Below are positions 14,507 to 22,673 of a stretch of 32,447 nt of DNA, one piece after another; within the stretch, counting starts at the first letter, position 1, and every line of letters begins with the position of its first letter. The position numbers and the translations under genes were made by a program. The notes under the pieces are model-generated. The model was not told the DNA's origin and did not search any database. It worked only from the letters and a program-made list of their open reading frames with translations. Source of the DNA: a virus; IMG/VR virus record IMGVR_UViG_3300009285_000326, positions 1 to 32,447 of that record, one strand, 5' to 3'.

Positions 14507-14896
14507 TTACCTCATGTAAATCGTGATCATGCCTTTCTTCGAGTTCCCCGCGTTCGAGATGTTGAGCGTCAGCGTTCCCGCTACCGTTATCCCGGTCCAC
14601 GTCGATGCCGTTGAGCCGACCTGCGTCGGATAGACCGATTCCGTCGTTGATGTGTGCCTGTTCGCGAGCAGCCCGAGCGCCACGTCTATCGAGTCCTCGT
14701 CTGTGATTGTGGCATCGTAATCCGCTGTCGGCGCGGTAGCGCCGGGGTTGGTGACGATGCGCGTGATGGTCCCGAATATGGGCCACGGCGATGTCTGCGC
14801 CACAGTCCCGCCCGTGCTGTCGCTCGTCCAGTCTATGGTCACCTTGCCGCTCCCGTTGTTGAATATCTTGTTCCAGTTCGCGCTGTCGTCCGCCAT
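14507..14896 (-). CDS. Small virion structural protein, paralogue 2
   Basis: 129 residues from the ATG at 14894-14896, chosen because GGAGGTAAAAAC precedes it; the open frame extends 12 codons upstream without such a site. Motifs TRIVTNPG, DEDSIDVALGLLANRHTSTT and TESVYPTQVGST match the downstream paralogue. Predicted to be beta-rich. Its role is probably structural. Having two paralogues may mean a heteromer or alternating decoration. Confidence 0.65.
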   Translation of the reverse strand: MADDSANWNKIFNNGSGKVTIDWTSDSTGGTVAQTSPWPIFGTITRIVTNPGATAPTADYDATITDEDSIDVALGLLANRHTSTTESVYPTQVGSTASTWTGITVAGTLTLNISNAGNSKKGMITIYMR

Positions 14897-14920
14897 GTTT
14901 TTACCTCCGAATTTTAAGGA

Positions 14921-14946
14921 GAGGGGAGGCACATTGGCCCCCCCTC
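14921..14946 (-). terminator. GC-rich hairpin, possible terminator or attenuator
   Basis: GAGGGGAGG (14921-14929) can pair with CCCCCCCTC (14938-14946) with one mismatch and an 8-nt loop, just after the stop at 14955. There is no long T run on the transcribed side, so it may attenuate or process the late transcript rather than end it. Confidence 0.35.
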
Positions 14947-14954
14947 GTTATTAC

Positions 14955-15083
14955 TCAGTCGTCGCTCTTCTTCGGCTTGTAGGCTGGAGTGGCCTTCGGC
15001 GCTTTGGTCTGCTTTCCCAAGTTCGCCTCCAGCTTCTCGACCATCTCCGCCGTGAGCCTCTGCCTCTTGATTTCATCGCTCAT
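14955..15083 (-). CDS. 42-residue charged microprotein
   Basis: MSDEIKRQRLTAEMVEKLEA followed by a Lys/Pro-rich tail ending KPKKSDD. One amphipathic helix then a disordered basic tail is all that can be seen. It begins shortly after the beta-helix gene's stop and is followed by a GC hairpin. It could be a minor head component or assembly peptide. Confidence 0.5.
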   Translation of the reverse strand: MSDEIKRQRLTAEMVEKLEANLGKQTKAPKATPAYKPKKSDD

Positions 15084-15088
15084 TCAGT

Positions 15089-16069
15089 TCACCCCGCTGC
15101 GGTGTTCGGGTCCACTTCCGTGGAACCAGCCTGCGTGTGGTTGCCGAGTATGCCCGTGGGCGAAGCCGCCGACTCTATCGGCGTCTTGCTGGACGGGACG
15201 GTCACGTAGTTGTCGGTTATCAGCGGAGTCGCCGTCGCGTTCCAGTCTATGCCGATTGGCGTTCCCGCGCAGCCCGCGAGGTTGATGTGGTTCCGCTCGA
15301 TGACCGTGCCGTAGGCGACGAAGTCCACATGGACCACCATGCCTATCGCGCCCGAGACATCCGAGTAGAACCTGTTGTGGTGGATGTACGAGTCAATGAG
15401 GTACTGGTCTGCGCCAGAGGTGCTGTATATTCCGTAGGTGTGGCAGCCGCCCGCGACGCCGAAGCTGTTGTACGCGATTTCCGAGCCCCTGACGTTCTGG
15501 ATGGTGATGGCCTTCGTTGATGCGTCGGCGTCGCTGTTGAACACGTTGCCGAGTATGCGGCAGTTGTCGCACGCCATCAGGGTCATCGCCGGAACGTCAG
15601 TTGTCATGTTGAACTGCACGTTCTCGATGGACGAGTTGGCCGCGCCCCAGTATATCAGGCCGTATGTGAACGGCCCAGTGCCGGTGTCGGTGATGTTCAC
15701 GCCGCTGTCGGAGCCCGGTATGCCCAGGCCGTGGATGTGTATGCCGTGCCCGTAGACGCGCAATGGCAGCGTCGGAGCGTATGTGCCCGGAGCGATGAAG
15801 ACGTGGTACTCGGCGTCGTCGTCGTAGTTGTCCCGCGCCATCTTGTTGCCTGTGGTGTTGCCCCAGCACTTCTCCAGCGTCTGGAACGCAGTCTCAGGGG
15901 ACAGGCCGTCGTTGGAGTCGCTGCCGTTCTCTTCGTCGACCCAGTATATCTTGCCCGCCTTGCCCTTCATCGTGCCGTTCAGTCCGCCGTTCGCCGTGAT
16001 GCTGTGCTTGAATATGAGAGGGTTGTTAGCCTCCGGCATCGACTCATGGGCCCATCTTGCATTTGGCAT
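15089..16069 (-). CDS. Parallel beta-helix (pectate-lyase-like) virion protein
   Basis: 326 residues from the ATG at 16069; a TTG at 16087 is an alternative start. Residues about 30-60 contain IYWVDEENGSDSNDGLSPET, the typical opening of pectate-lyase-superfamily beta-helices (a GSD-x-NDGL motif before the first rungs). The rest shows Asn-rich rungs (IENVQFNMTTD, CRILGNVFNSD, SEIAYNSFG, LIDSYIHHNRFYSD, VIERNHINL). No catalytic set is evident. Its place directly after the capsid gene suggests capsid decoration or a head fibre rather than a tail depolymerase. Confidence 0.7.
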   Translation of the reverse strand: MPNARWAHESMPEANNPLIFKHSITANGGLNGTMKGKAGKIYWVDEENGSDSNDGLSPETAFQTLEKCWGNTTGNKMARDNYDDDAEYHVFIAPGTYAPTLPLRVYGHGIHIHGLGIPGSDSGVNITDTGTGPFTYGLIYWGAANSSIENVQFNMTTDVPAMTLMACDNCRILGNVFNSDADASTKAITIQNVRGSEIAYNSFGVAGGCHTYGIYSTSGADQYLIDSYIHHNRFYSDVSGAIGMVVHVDFVAYGTVIERNHINLAGCAGTPIGIDWNATATPLITDNYVTVPSSKTPIESAASPTGILGNHTQAGSTEVDPNTAAG

Positions 16070-16093
16070 TTCAGTTACCCCCTGCAAGCTCCC

Positions 16094-17233
16094 TTACTGG
16101 AGGTCCCTGAGCTTTCCGAAAGCCCTCGGCTTGTCGCAGATGAGTTCGCCCGCGCCGTACCACACGCCCTTCGTGATGTGGCCGACGGTGAACATGTCGC
16201 TGTTGTCGTGGAACGCGAGCGGTATGGCGTTGGCGAGTTCGATGTGGTTGAGGTCCAGCAGGTATATCCTGCTGATGGTATCCTTCACGACGCAATCGCT
16301 GCGGATGATTGGCGCGCCGTCCCATGTGGTTATCTTCCATCCGCCCTTGCCGCCGGTCGCCGTCTTGATGCCGTCGCCGACGGTCATGGTGAATGTGTCC
16401 GAGCCGAACCGGAGCTTCGCGGCCTCCAGCTCGCTCCACGCAGTCCACGAGTCGAACCCGGTGAGGTACATCTTGTCGCCCTCGGCGTTCCAGTACATCT
16501 CCTGGCCTTCCCTGAGGTCGTTGATGAGGCTTTCCGAGAGCGTCCTGTCCACGCCCGAGGCGTGCAGCGAGTTGGCGTCGAGAGTCGTGTTTGCGGACCT
16601 GTCGATGCTGTACAAGTCCTCGTCCGCCGCGTCGTAGCTGAGCGCGGTGTTCTCGCCGCTCGACCCGCAGATGCGGTCTAGGGACTCGACGTTGTACGCT
16701 GCGAGGGTTCCCATATCGACGAGCAGATCTGTCTCGAAGGCGTGGAAGAAGTCCTCCGCAAAGCTCGCGTGCGAGCTGTTCTTGTCGAGCGCGTCGGCTA
16801 TGCGAGAGTAGCAATCCATCCTCTGCGAGAAGTCGTGTACCTTCTCCCATTCCTTGATGGTCGGCGCTATCTCAATCCACGTCTCCTCGGCCGCCGTCCC
16901 GAGAGTTCCGCCTTCCGCGACTCCGAGCCCGGACGATACTGCCGCCACAGTCTTGGCGCGCCAGCCCTGCTTGGTCCATGCCTTCTTCGGCAGGCAACCG
17001 TACAGGTTCTTGAGCGTCGAAACCTGCGATACGACCTCCCTGGTGTACGTCGCGTTGTACGCGCCCGTGTCGCCCGAGGTTATCGCAGCCTTCAGTATCT
17101 GGTCCATGCCTATCGGAGCCATCGCCTGGGCGCTGCCGTCCTCCGACGCTGGAACCATGCCGACCTGTCGGTCGTACCAGCTCATCAGGTTGGGCGTTGT
17201 CTCCCGCCATATCCTCAAGTCTTCGTTTATCAT
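16094..17233 (-). CDS. Major capsid protein, HK97 fold
   Basis: 379 residues, immediately downstream of the protease/scaffold gene. The N-terminal 40-50 residues are helical and followed by TLKNLYGCLPKKAWTKQGWR, an E-loop-like stretch, then IEIAPTIKEWEKVHDFSQRM and a spine-helix region (SFAEDFFHAFETDLLVDMGT). The C-terminal part alternates beta strands (DKMYLTGFDSWTAW, IYLLDLNHIELANAIPLAFH) as in P- and A-domains. Because the protease carries the scaffold in the same polypeptide, no long delta domain is needed. It forms the icosahedral shell. Confidence 0.85.
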   Translation of the reverse strand: MINEDLRIWRETTPNLMSWYDRQVGMVPASEDGSAQAMAPIGMDQILKAAITSGDTGAYNATYTREVVSQVSTLKNLYGCLPKKAWTKQGWRAKTVAAVSSGLGVAEGGTLGTAAEETWIEIAPTIKEWEKVHDFSQRMDCYSRIADALDKNSSHASFAEDFFHAFETDLLVDMGTLAAYNVESLDRICGSSGENTALSYDAADEDLYSIDRSANTTLDANSLHASGVDRTLSESLINDLREGQEMYWNAEGDKMYLTGFDSWTAWSELEAAKLRFGSDTFTMTVGDGIKTATGGKGGWKITTWDGAPIIRSDCVVKDTISRIYLLDLNHIELANAIPLAFHDNSDMFTVGHITKGVWYGAGELICDKPRAFGKLRDLQ

Positions 17234-17234
17234 C

Positions 17235-18722
17235 CTATTTCCCTCCTTTTGCTCTGAGTTCCGCCTGAACCTTCGTCAGGCGTTCCTCGACTGTCATCGT
17301 CTCCAGCGCCTTCATTACGGGCGTCATCAGGAGCGACGGCTGGCCGTCCGAGTTCGGGGTGTTGTCCACCGCGACGCCCTTGGACTTCTGGACCGATGCC
17401 TTGACCTTCGCGTCCATGTCCGAGAGCTGCTTCTTCATCTCCTCGTTGGCCTTCCTGAGGGTTTCGACCTCAGCGTTCTTCTGTTCCTCCACGGGCTCGG
17501 GGTCTTCCTTCTTGACGCCCTTGGAAACGGCGGCCATGAGTTCCGCGACCTGCTTCTCCAGCGCAGCCACGCGGCCCTCCATGTCCCCTCCGTTCGGCGG
17601 CGCGGCCCCTGGCGGGGGCGCGCCTGCCGGCTCCTCCTTTTTAATTTCGTTAGGCATTGCCTTTTCCTCCTGCTTCTTGTCAATCGCCACACCCTCTGGA
17701 GGGGAGCTGGCCGGTAGACTGTGATTCTCTAAAACTGCGATAGCGGCAACGTCGGCGGGTATCGATGCGGTAAGCGCCCTGAGCGCATCGCCGATGGATT
17801 TACCAACGGCGATTCTTTGTTCAGTCGAGAGTAATCCGCGCTTGACCAGTTCGTCGCAATACACGGTGTATGCCTGGTGGATATGCCCGGTGAGAACTGC
17901 GCCGAGTGTCCCCGCATCTCCCGATTTCTCTACGGCGTTTGTACTCTCAATCTCCGCACCCTGGCCGACGTGCGCGCACATCTTCTCTGCCGTGTCCTTG
18001 TCGTGCCCCTTGCAGCCCATCATGTGAGCGATGCAACCTTCGCGCCCTGCGACGAACAACCCCTTGCCGTCGATGTGGCCGCACTTCTCGACCGCCGAGT
18101 GCGCGGCGTCGAACTGCTTGGCGAACGTCGCGCCCATGAGCGGGTCGAAGTCCTTGGCGATGCTGACGCTTGTAACGTCCGCCATCGGGTTCGCGCCGGA
18201 GTCCCCGACCCAGCCGACGCCCCACATGGACATGTCAGATAACTCGCGCAACCCACCAGGGAGCTTGCGCTGTGCGTTCGGAGAACCCTTGATGCTCGAC
18301 ATTCCCCGCGTGCCATACCGCTTGATGTGATTCCAGGCTTCGTCGTGCGCTGGATTGTTGCTGTGAACGCTGTCGTAAATCCCGACTCGAATCTTTATCT
18401 TGCCGTCCTCGATTCTCCAGGCGATGGCCTTGCCGATGGGGAAGCCGGAGTGCTGCCATTCGTAGTACCCGTTCTCCATGTACCACGGCATGGCCTTGGC
18501 GAGCGCGGTCTGCGGAATGGTATCCCCGTGCGCGTCCCCGGCGTCGGATGAGATGAACGTCTCCACGATCCTGTCGTTCGACCATGACCGCTCGTCGAGC
18601 CACGGCGAGTTCTTGATTCGCCCGTCCACGATGGACGCGAGTATCGCGCCGTAGACCTCGTTCGTCGGCGGATGCTGCGGGTCGTATGCGAAGCCGTCGC
18701 CCTTGAGTTCGAGGTTCGGCAT
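17235..18722 (-). CDS. Capsid maturation protease fused to scaffold (XkdF-like)
   Basis: 495 residues. The N-terminal ~190 residues resemble the XkdF-type prohead serine protease: a strand leading to ETFISSDAGDAHGDTIP, a conserved-looking YYEWQHSGFPIG with candidate catalytic His91, and candidate serines in RGMSSIKG (142-143). Residues 214-251 hold a Cys/His-rich helical module (C214, H216, C230, H233, C237, H240, C249, H251). From about 340 the protein is Pro/Ala-rich and then a Lys/Glu coiled coil (about 385-450), typical of scaffolding. It would shape and then process the procapsid. Confidence 0.75.
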   Translation of the reverse strand: MPNLELKGDGFAYDPQHPPTNEVYGAILASIVDGRIKNSPWLDERSWSNDRIVETFISSDAGDAHGDTIPQTALAKAMPWYMENGYYEWQHSGFPIGKAIAWRIEDGKIKIRVGIYDSVHSNNPAHDEAWNHIKRYGTRGMSSIKGSPNAQRKLPGGLRELSDMSMWGVGWVGDSGANPMADVTSVSIAKDFDPLMGATFAKQFDAAHSAVEKCGHIDGKGLFVAGREGCIAHMMGCKGHDKDTAEKMCAHVGQGAEIESTNAVEKSGDAGTLGAVLTGHIHQAYTVYCDELVKRGLLSTEQRIAVGKSIGDALRALTASIPADVAAIAVLENHSLPASSPPEGVAIDKKQEEKAMPNEIKKEEPAGAPPPGAAPPNGGDMEGRVAALEKQVAELMAAVSKGVKKEDPEPVEEQKNAEVETLRKANEEMKKQLSDMDAKVKASVQKSKGVAVDNTPNSDGQPSLLMTPVMKALETMTVEERLTKVQAELRAKGGK

Positions 18723-18725
18723 TTC

Positions 18726-19160
18726 TCATCCCCTCCTCATGTGGACCTGGACGTTCTGCGCGAATTGGTTGTTCTGCCTTGCGCGGGCTGTGACGCGGTC
18801 GATGGCGTTCTGGAGCCACGGCTGCGGCCTCGTTCCGGGGTGATGCACACGCTTGGCGAACACGTCGCCGCCCTCGCCCTGGAAATGCAGCGCCTTCGCG
18901 TTGCGCGGTACGATATCGTGCGGCGCTGTCCCGTCGTGGACGTACTTTCCGTATGGTGAGTTGTAGCCGACGACCGCGTACCCGTCGCCGTATCGCACGT
19001 TCCCGCTGCGCTTGAGGTTCCCCTCATCGACGGGGACTGTCCGGTCGCACTCGCGCATGATTTCGTCCGCCAAGTCCCAGATTGCGCGCTTGACCGCCCG
19101 ATTGAACGCTTCGGCGTCCTTCTGAACGTTGCCCGTCTTCTTCAGTTCGAGCTTGAACAT
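18726..19160 (-). CDS. HK97-gp10-like head-tail protein
   Basis: 144 residues from the ATG at 19158-19160, chosen because it overlaps a TGA in TGATG; an upstream ATG at 19190 would run through the neighbouring fragment. Motifs VPVDEGNLKRSG, SPYGKYVHDGTAPH, NAKALHFQ and HPGTRPQPWL are characteristic of the HK97 gp10 family, a neck protein between connector and tail. It is unusual here in lying upstream of the protease and capsid genes rather than after the connector. Confidence 0.8.
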   Translation of the reverse strand: MFKLELKKTGNVQKDAEAFNRAVKRAIWDLADEIMRECDRTVPVDEGNLKRSGNVRYGDGYAVVGYNSPYGKYVHDGTAPHDIVPRNAKALHFQGEGGDVFAKRVHHPGTRPQPWLQNAIDRVTARARQNNQFAQNVQVHMRRG

Positions 19161-19261
19161 CAGGCTAACCTCCGCAAAACTTCGCCCCATTCCATCTCGA
19201 CTACATCGACCTCAATGTAACTGCTATCGTTGCCAGTCTTCTTCAGCTCGAACTTAAACAA
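19160..19261 (-). pseudogene. Orphan fragment duplicating the start of the gp10-like gene
   Basis: From a possible TTG at 19261 the frame reads LFKFELKKTGN and then SSYIEVDVVEMEWGEVLRRL before a TGA that overlaps the gp10 ATG. The first 11 residues parallel MFKLELKKTGN of gp10, with mostly silent nucleotide changes; the remainder does not match. I read it as the stump of an older gp10 start left at a recombination boundary. It may alternatively be a translated 33-residue coupling peptide. Confidence 0.55.
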
Positions 19262-19484
19262 TTTCCAGACCCCCCGGATACTGTTTCAGCAAAGCCTCGA
19301 TGTCCCGCGCTATCGGATGATTGATTTTCTGCAATGAAGGCAACCATGTTTTGTCGATTATTCCGCCATTGAAAAGATTGCGCTGAATAAGTTCCGTGCT
19401 TTGCGCAAGTTTAATAAATTCCGCATACGCCGAACTCGTAGCGAGTAAGAAAATTTCATTGTCTGCCTTCAAATCAATCGTCAT
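19254..19484 (-). CDS. Candidate immunity protein for the MuF nuclease
   Basis: 76 residues from the ATG at 19482-19484, which overlaps the toxin stop as ATGA. It starts MTIDLKADNEIFLLATSSAY and is predicted mostly helical, ending HPIARDIEALLKQYPGGLEI. No family is recognised. The reasons for calling immunity are position directly after a polymorphic C-terminal nuclease, tight coupling, small size and the same AT-rich composition (22 of 60 G/C at 19321-19380 against 36 of 60 at 20401-20460 in the MuF region). It could equally be an accessory or structural protein. Confidence 0.55.
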   Translation of the reverse strand: MTIDLKADNEIFLLATSSAYAEFIKLAQSTELIQRNLFNGGIIDKTWLPSLQKINHPIARDIEALLKQYPGGLEIV

Positions 19485-22333
19485 GTATTCGGCCCCCAAT
19501 TTCCTGATTTGTCCCACGACCCGATTTTCTTACTGTTCTCGCGGTTAACAATATATTCTTTATCTTCCACGAATTTTCCTGGTTCGATTTCATGAATATA
19601 CACGTCGATGCTGCTCTCGGTAATTACGTTCATGTAAATCGTGTTCCATGCCTTTCCGTACTCTGTGGCGAAAGACTGCTTTTGTCGAATCTGATTAGGC
19701 CACATAACGATTTGTCCGACCTGTGTTGTTTTGACTTCCACCAATTCACCGTTGAATAAATCAAATGGCGCGTTGCGGCAATCGTTGGCGATGTGATATT
19801 TTTTCATTAGTTCTGGACTAAAATCGCCCTGACGCGCCCGATGTACCGGAGCAATGCCGGGTATCTGTGTTACAAGTTCTTCGCCCTTATCGCCGACAAG
19901 CGTATTGAATTTTGGGTTGCCAATTTTTTGACGATTGGAAAAAAGCGTGTCTGCTTCGGACTCTCCTTCGGCTGGTTTACCGGGCCCAGTCTCGTAGTAA
20001 TGTCCGCCCTGCGGTCCTTGCTGGACTCTCGCGCCTTCGGGGGCTTTCTCGCCAGGCTTCAGGTAAATGCGCGCCTTCTGGAAACCCTTGCCGATTTCGC
20101 TGAACTGCGTGCGCCTGGATACGACATCCTTACAGCGAGGGTGCGGTAGGAATCCGTTGGTGATGCGCCTCAACTCTTCGAGCGGATACGGGTTGCCCTT
20201 GTATGGGCCATACACCTTCTTTCCGACTTTTGCGGTTCCTCCTTTAGCGATGGCGTTGCATATAGGGCACGGACTCCCTTCAACCTTATTCTCGGAGATG
20301 GTCCAGTCGTACTCCGCATCCTTGTAGAACTCGGGGTACTTCTCCCAATGTCGGGCGCGCCCTTCGTTCGTGATGCGCGTTGTCTCGCTCCGCACGATGC
20401 GCTCGATGTCGCTGCGCTTCGTCTGCGCAACCTCTACCAGCCTGTCAGTGACCGCTTTCACGTCCATGCCGCCGGGCTCGCCGTACATGCGCTTCAGCTC
20501 GTCGAAGAGCGCGCTGACGGTGCCCTTGCTCTGCGTGCGGATGTTGGTGAGCATCCCTTCTCCCGATGTCAGGAGCGCGTCCAGGGCGTTCCGGTCGGGC
20601 TGCTCGAACGCGGCCTTCACCATGTCGCTGGACTCGGACTCGAACGATAGTTGGTAGGTTTCAAGCGCGTAGTCGGTCGTGGCCTTGACCATCCAGTCCT
20701 CGAACTCGGACGCCAGCATAACGGGGTCCGCGCCCTTGTTGACCTTTCGGGCGACGGTTTCCAGGGCTGCGGCCAGGCGACCCATGAACGCCTTCTCCAG
20801 CGTTGCGAGTCCGCTGACGAGTTCCGGGTTCCAGCGCGGCGTCAGCGCCTTCTCGACGCTCGCCTGCGTTGGCGAGAGTGGGTATGGCTGAGGAGCCTGA
20901 GCATACGCTCCCGGAGTTGCACCCGCGTTCGGCGCAGCCATACCCGTGATGTTGATGTCGAAGTCCATGTCCATCGTCGCTTCGACGCCCGCGTTCTTCA
21001 ACTGCGCGAACGTCCCGGCCTGCGTCGCTCGGAACTGCGCGGCCTTCTGCTCGTCCGCAGGGCGCGGGCTGCCGAGCCGATACTCCCACGCGGTGATCTC
21101 TGGGAATAGCGGCAGAATCTGAGTGTTGATGAACTCCTCAATCTGGCCTTGAATCTCGCGCACGGTGTCGAACGAGCCGTCCATGTTCTCCGTCTCGTCG
21201 CCGAGCTTTCCCGGCGTCGGCCTTCCGAGGAACTGCATGGACACCCCGAACCGCAGCGCGACCTCTTCCGCCAAGTCCTTGCGGAGCTGGAGCATTGAAA
21301 GGTCCGTGTTATCGCCCATGAGGTCCACGACCGCCGGGGGCGCTTGAACGCCGAGCCACGCATCGCGGCGAATCTCGGGATGCGCGGCCTTGAACGTCAG
21401 CAGTTCCTCCATCATTATGTTGATGGAGCCCTGAGTCATGCCGGGGAACGAGATGAGCTTGCCGGGGCGCTTGTTCATCGAGTACGCGGACCACAGGTAT
21501 GCCGATGTCCAGCCGATGGTCTGCGCCTCCCGGAACACGCTCTGGAGCGACGGCTCGCCGTACATGGACGTTCCGAGCGCCTTGGTGTTGCCGTGGAGTA
21601 TCTCGCCCTTCGCCCACGCCATCACGACCTTGTCGGTGTCGTTAATCTGGACGTAGACCGTCTCAACGACTTGCGCGCCGCAATCGCAGCGTTCTCCCGC
21701 GCCCTTGAAGACGAGCCGCTGTTTCGATAGGCAGGCCGGGCAATGGTATCGCTCGCCGGGAACAACCTGGCGTATGTATTCCGCGCTCAGCACGTCGAAG
21801 CCCACAACGTCCTCGCCGTCGTGGAGCACTTCCCAGTACCACTCGTCGATGTACATCAGGTAGTATGCCGTGTCGCGCACGAGGTCTTTCCAGGTCTTGC
21901 GCACGTTGCCAGTCTTCGCGTCGGTGTTCGGGCGTCGGAGGATTGCATTGAGGCGCTTGTATTCCAGCGGGCTCGGCTTCGACAGCAAACGGCTTCCGCA
22001 CTGGCAGGCGTCATCCTCCGGGGCTTCGTCGTGCTCCGTGTCGCACGCCTGGCACTTGACCGCGTAGATGGGCTCGAAGCCGCCCGGCGCTTTCGTGACC
22101 TGGCTGACGATTTTATCCGCGACTGCGCCGATAATCCACACGCTGCGCGGCAGGCGCATTAGTATGCGAGGGTCGATGATTCGCGTGTAAAGCCCATTGC
22201 GGACCTCCATGTTCGAGTACAGCCCTTGCGACGATTGCCCGCGAGTGCTGGAGCCCTTGCGGAACTCGTCGCGAGGGATGCCGTCAACTGACGCTAACGA
22301 CTTGGAGAACCATGTGCGCGGGTCTAAACTCAT
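19481..22333 (-). CDS. Portal-MuF fusion with C-terminal PD-(D/E)XK nuclease-like domain
   Basis: 950 residues from the ATG at 22331-22333, just downstream of a TATA box. Residues about 1-480 are a portal (KRPGKLISFPGMTQ, EEVALRFGVSMQFLG, PEITAWEYRLGSPRP) with two zinc-knuckle insertions (C94, C97, C110, C112; C198, C201, C216, C218). About 530-750 is a MuF head-morphogenesis domain ending CPIC...GFLPHPRCKD. A linker at 754-793 (KPGEKAPEGARVQQGPQGG) leads to a domain with E818/E819, D858, E866 and K868 arranged as in PD-(D/E)XK nucleases (FDLFNGELVEVKTT). The portal acts as the DNA channel. The tail could be a delivered DNase. Confidence 0.8.
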   Translation of the reverse strand: MSLDPRTWFSKSLASVDGIPRDEFRKGSSTRGQSSQGLYSNMEVRNGLYTRIIDPRILMRLPRSVWIIGAVADKIVSQVTKAPGGFEPIYAVKCQACDTEHDEAPEDDACQCGSRLLSKPSPLEYKRLNAILRRPNTDAKTGNVRKTWKDLVRDTAYYLMYIDEWYWEVLHDGEDVVGFDVLSAEYIRQVVPGERYHCPACLSKQRLVFKGAGERCDCGAQVVETVYVQINDTDKVVMAWAKGEILHGNTKALGTSMYGEPSLQSVFREAQTIGWTSAYLWSAYSMNKRPGKLISFPGMTQGSINIMMEELLTFKAAHPEIRRDAWLGVQAPPAVVDLMGDNTDLSMLQLRKDLAEEVALRFGVSMQFLGRPTPGKLGDETENMDGSFDTVREIQGQIEEFINTQILPLFPEITAWEYRLGSPRPADEQKAAQFRATQAGTFAQLKNAGVEATMDMDFDINITGMAAPNAGATPGAYAQAPQPYPLSPTQASVEKALTPRWNPELVSGLATLEKAFMGRLAAALETVARKVNKGADPVMLASEFEDWMVKATTDYALETYQLSFESESSDMVKAAFEQPDRNALDALLTSGEGMLTNIRTQSKGTVSALFDELKRMYGEPGGMDVKAVTDRLVEVAQTKRSDIERIVRSETTRITNEGRARHWEKYPEFYKDAEYDWTISENKVEGSPCPICNAIAKGGTAKVGKKVYGPYKGNPYPLEELRRITNGFLPHPRCKDVVSRRTQFSEIGKGFQKARIYLKPGEKAPEGARVQQGPQGGHYYETGPGKPAEGESEADTLFSNRQKIGNPKFNTLVGDKGEELVTQIPGIAPVHRARQGDFSPELMKKYHIANDCRNAPFDLFNGELVEVKTTQVGQIVMWPNQIRQKQSFATEYGKAWNTIYMNVITESSIDVYIHEIEPGKFVEDKEYIVNRENSKKIGSWDKSGNWGPNT

Positions 22334-22356
22334 AGCGTAAAGAAATTGGCGCGTTA

Positions 22357-22365
22357 GTATATATG
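22357..22365 (-). promoter_or_regulatory. TATA box of the virion operon
   Basis: CATATATAC on the minus strand lies about 29 nt upstream of the portal ATG, so the transcript would be leaderless or nearly so. The 104-nt gap 22334-22437 is the longest gap in the leftward virion block and otherwise holds no gene. It probably separates late structural transcription from the upstream genes. Confidence 0.55.
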
Positions 22366-22437
22366 CAAATGCGATTACATAGAGGGCGCAGTCGGAGCAT
22401 TGCACCATGCAACGACTTGATTATTGGTGGTTTTTGT

Positions 22438-22671
22438 TTAAAAATCCCCAACAATATGGGCGTATCTCTGTAGGAGGTATCTAATATCTTCGTCGCTTAG
22501 TTTTCTATCATCTCTGTCGAATTTTTGCCTTGCCCTCGCATATGCCCTGCATTGTTCGCATATCTTTTTTGAGGCGTCTAATTTGGGTCCACCACACGAA
22601 ACACATTGCCCATTAGCATGTAATTCCGCCCTCCGCCTTTTTTGGTATCTCTTTTGATAGTCCGAACTCAT
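22438..22671 (-). CDS. Small zinc-binding basic protein
   Basis: 77 residues from the ATG at 22671. It starts MSSDYQKRYQKRRRAELHAN, a basic helix, followed by CVSCGGPKLDASKKICEQC, a two-knuckle zinc site, then a charged helical tail. Such proteins recur in phage genomes without a known function. A nucleic-acid-binding role is plausible. It is the last gene before the virion promoter. Confidence 0.65.
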   Translation of the reverse strand: MSSDYQKRYQKRRRAELHANGQCVSCGGPKLDASKKICEQCRAYARARQKFDRDDRKLSDEDIRYLLQRYAHIVGDF

Positions 22672-22673
22672 TA

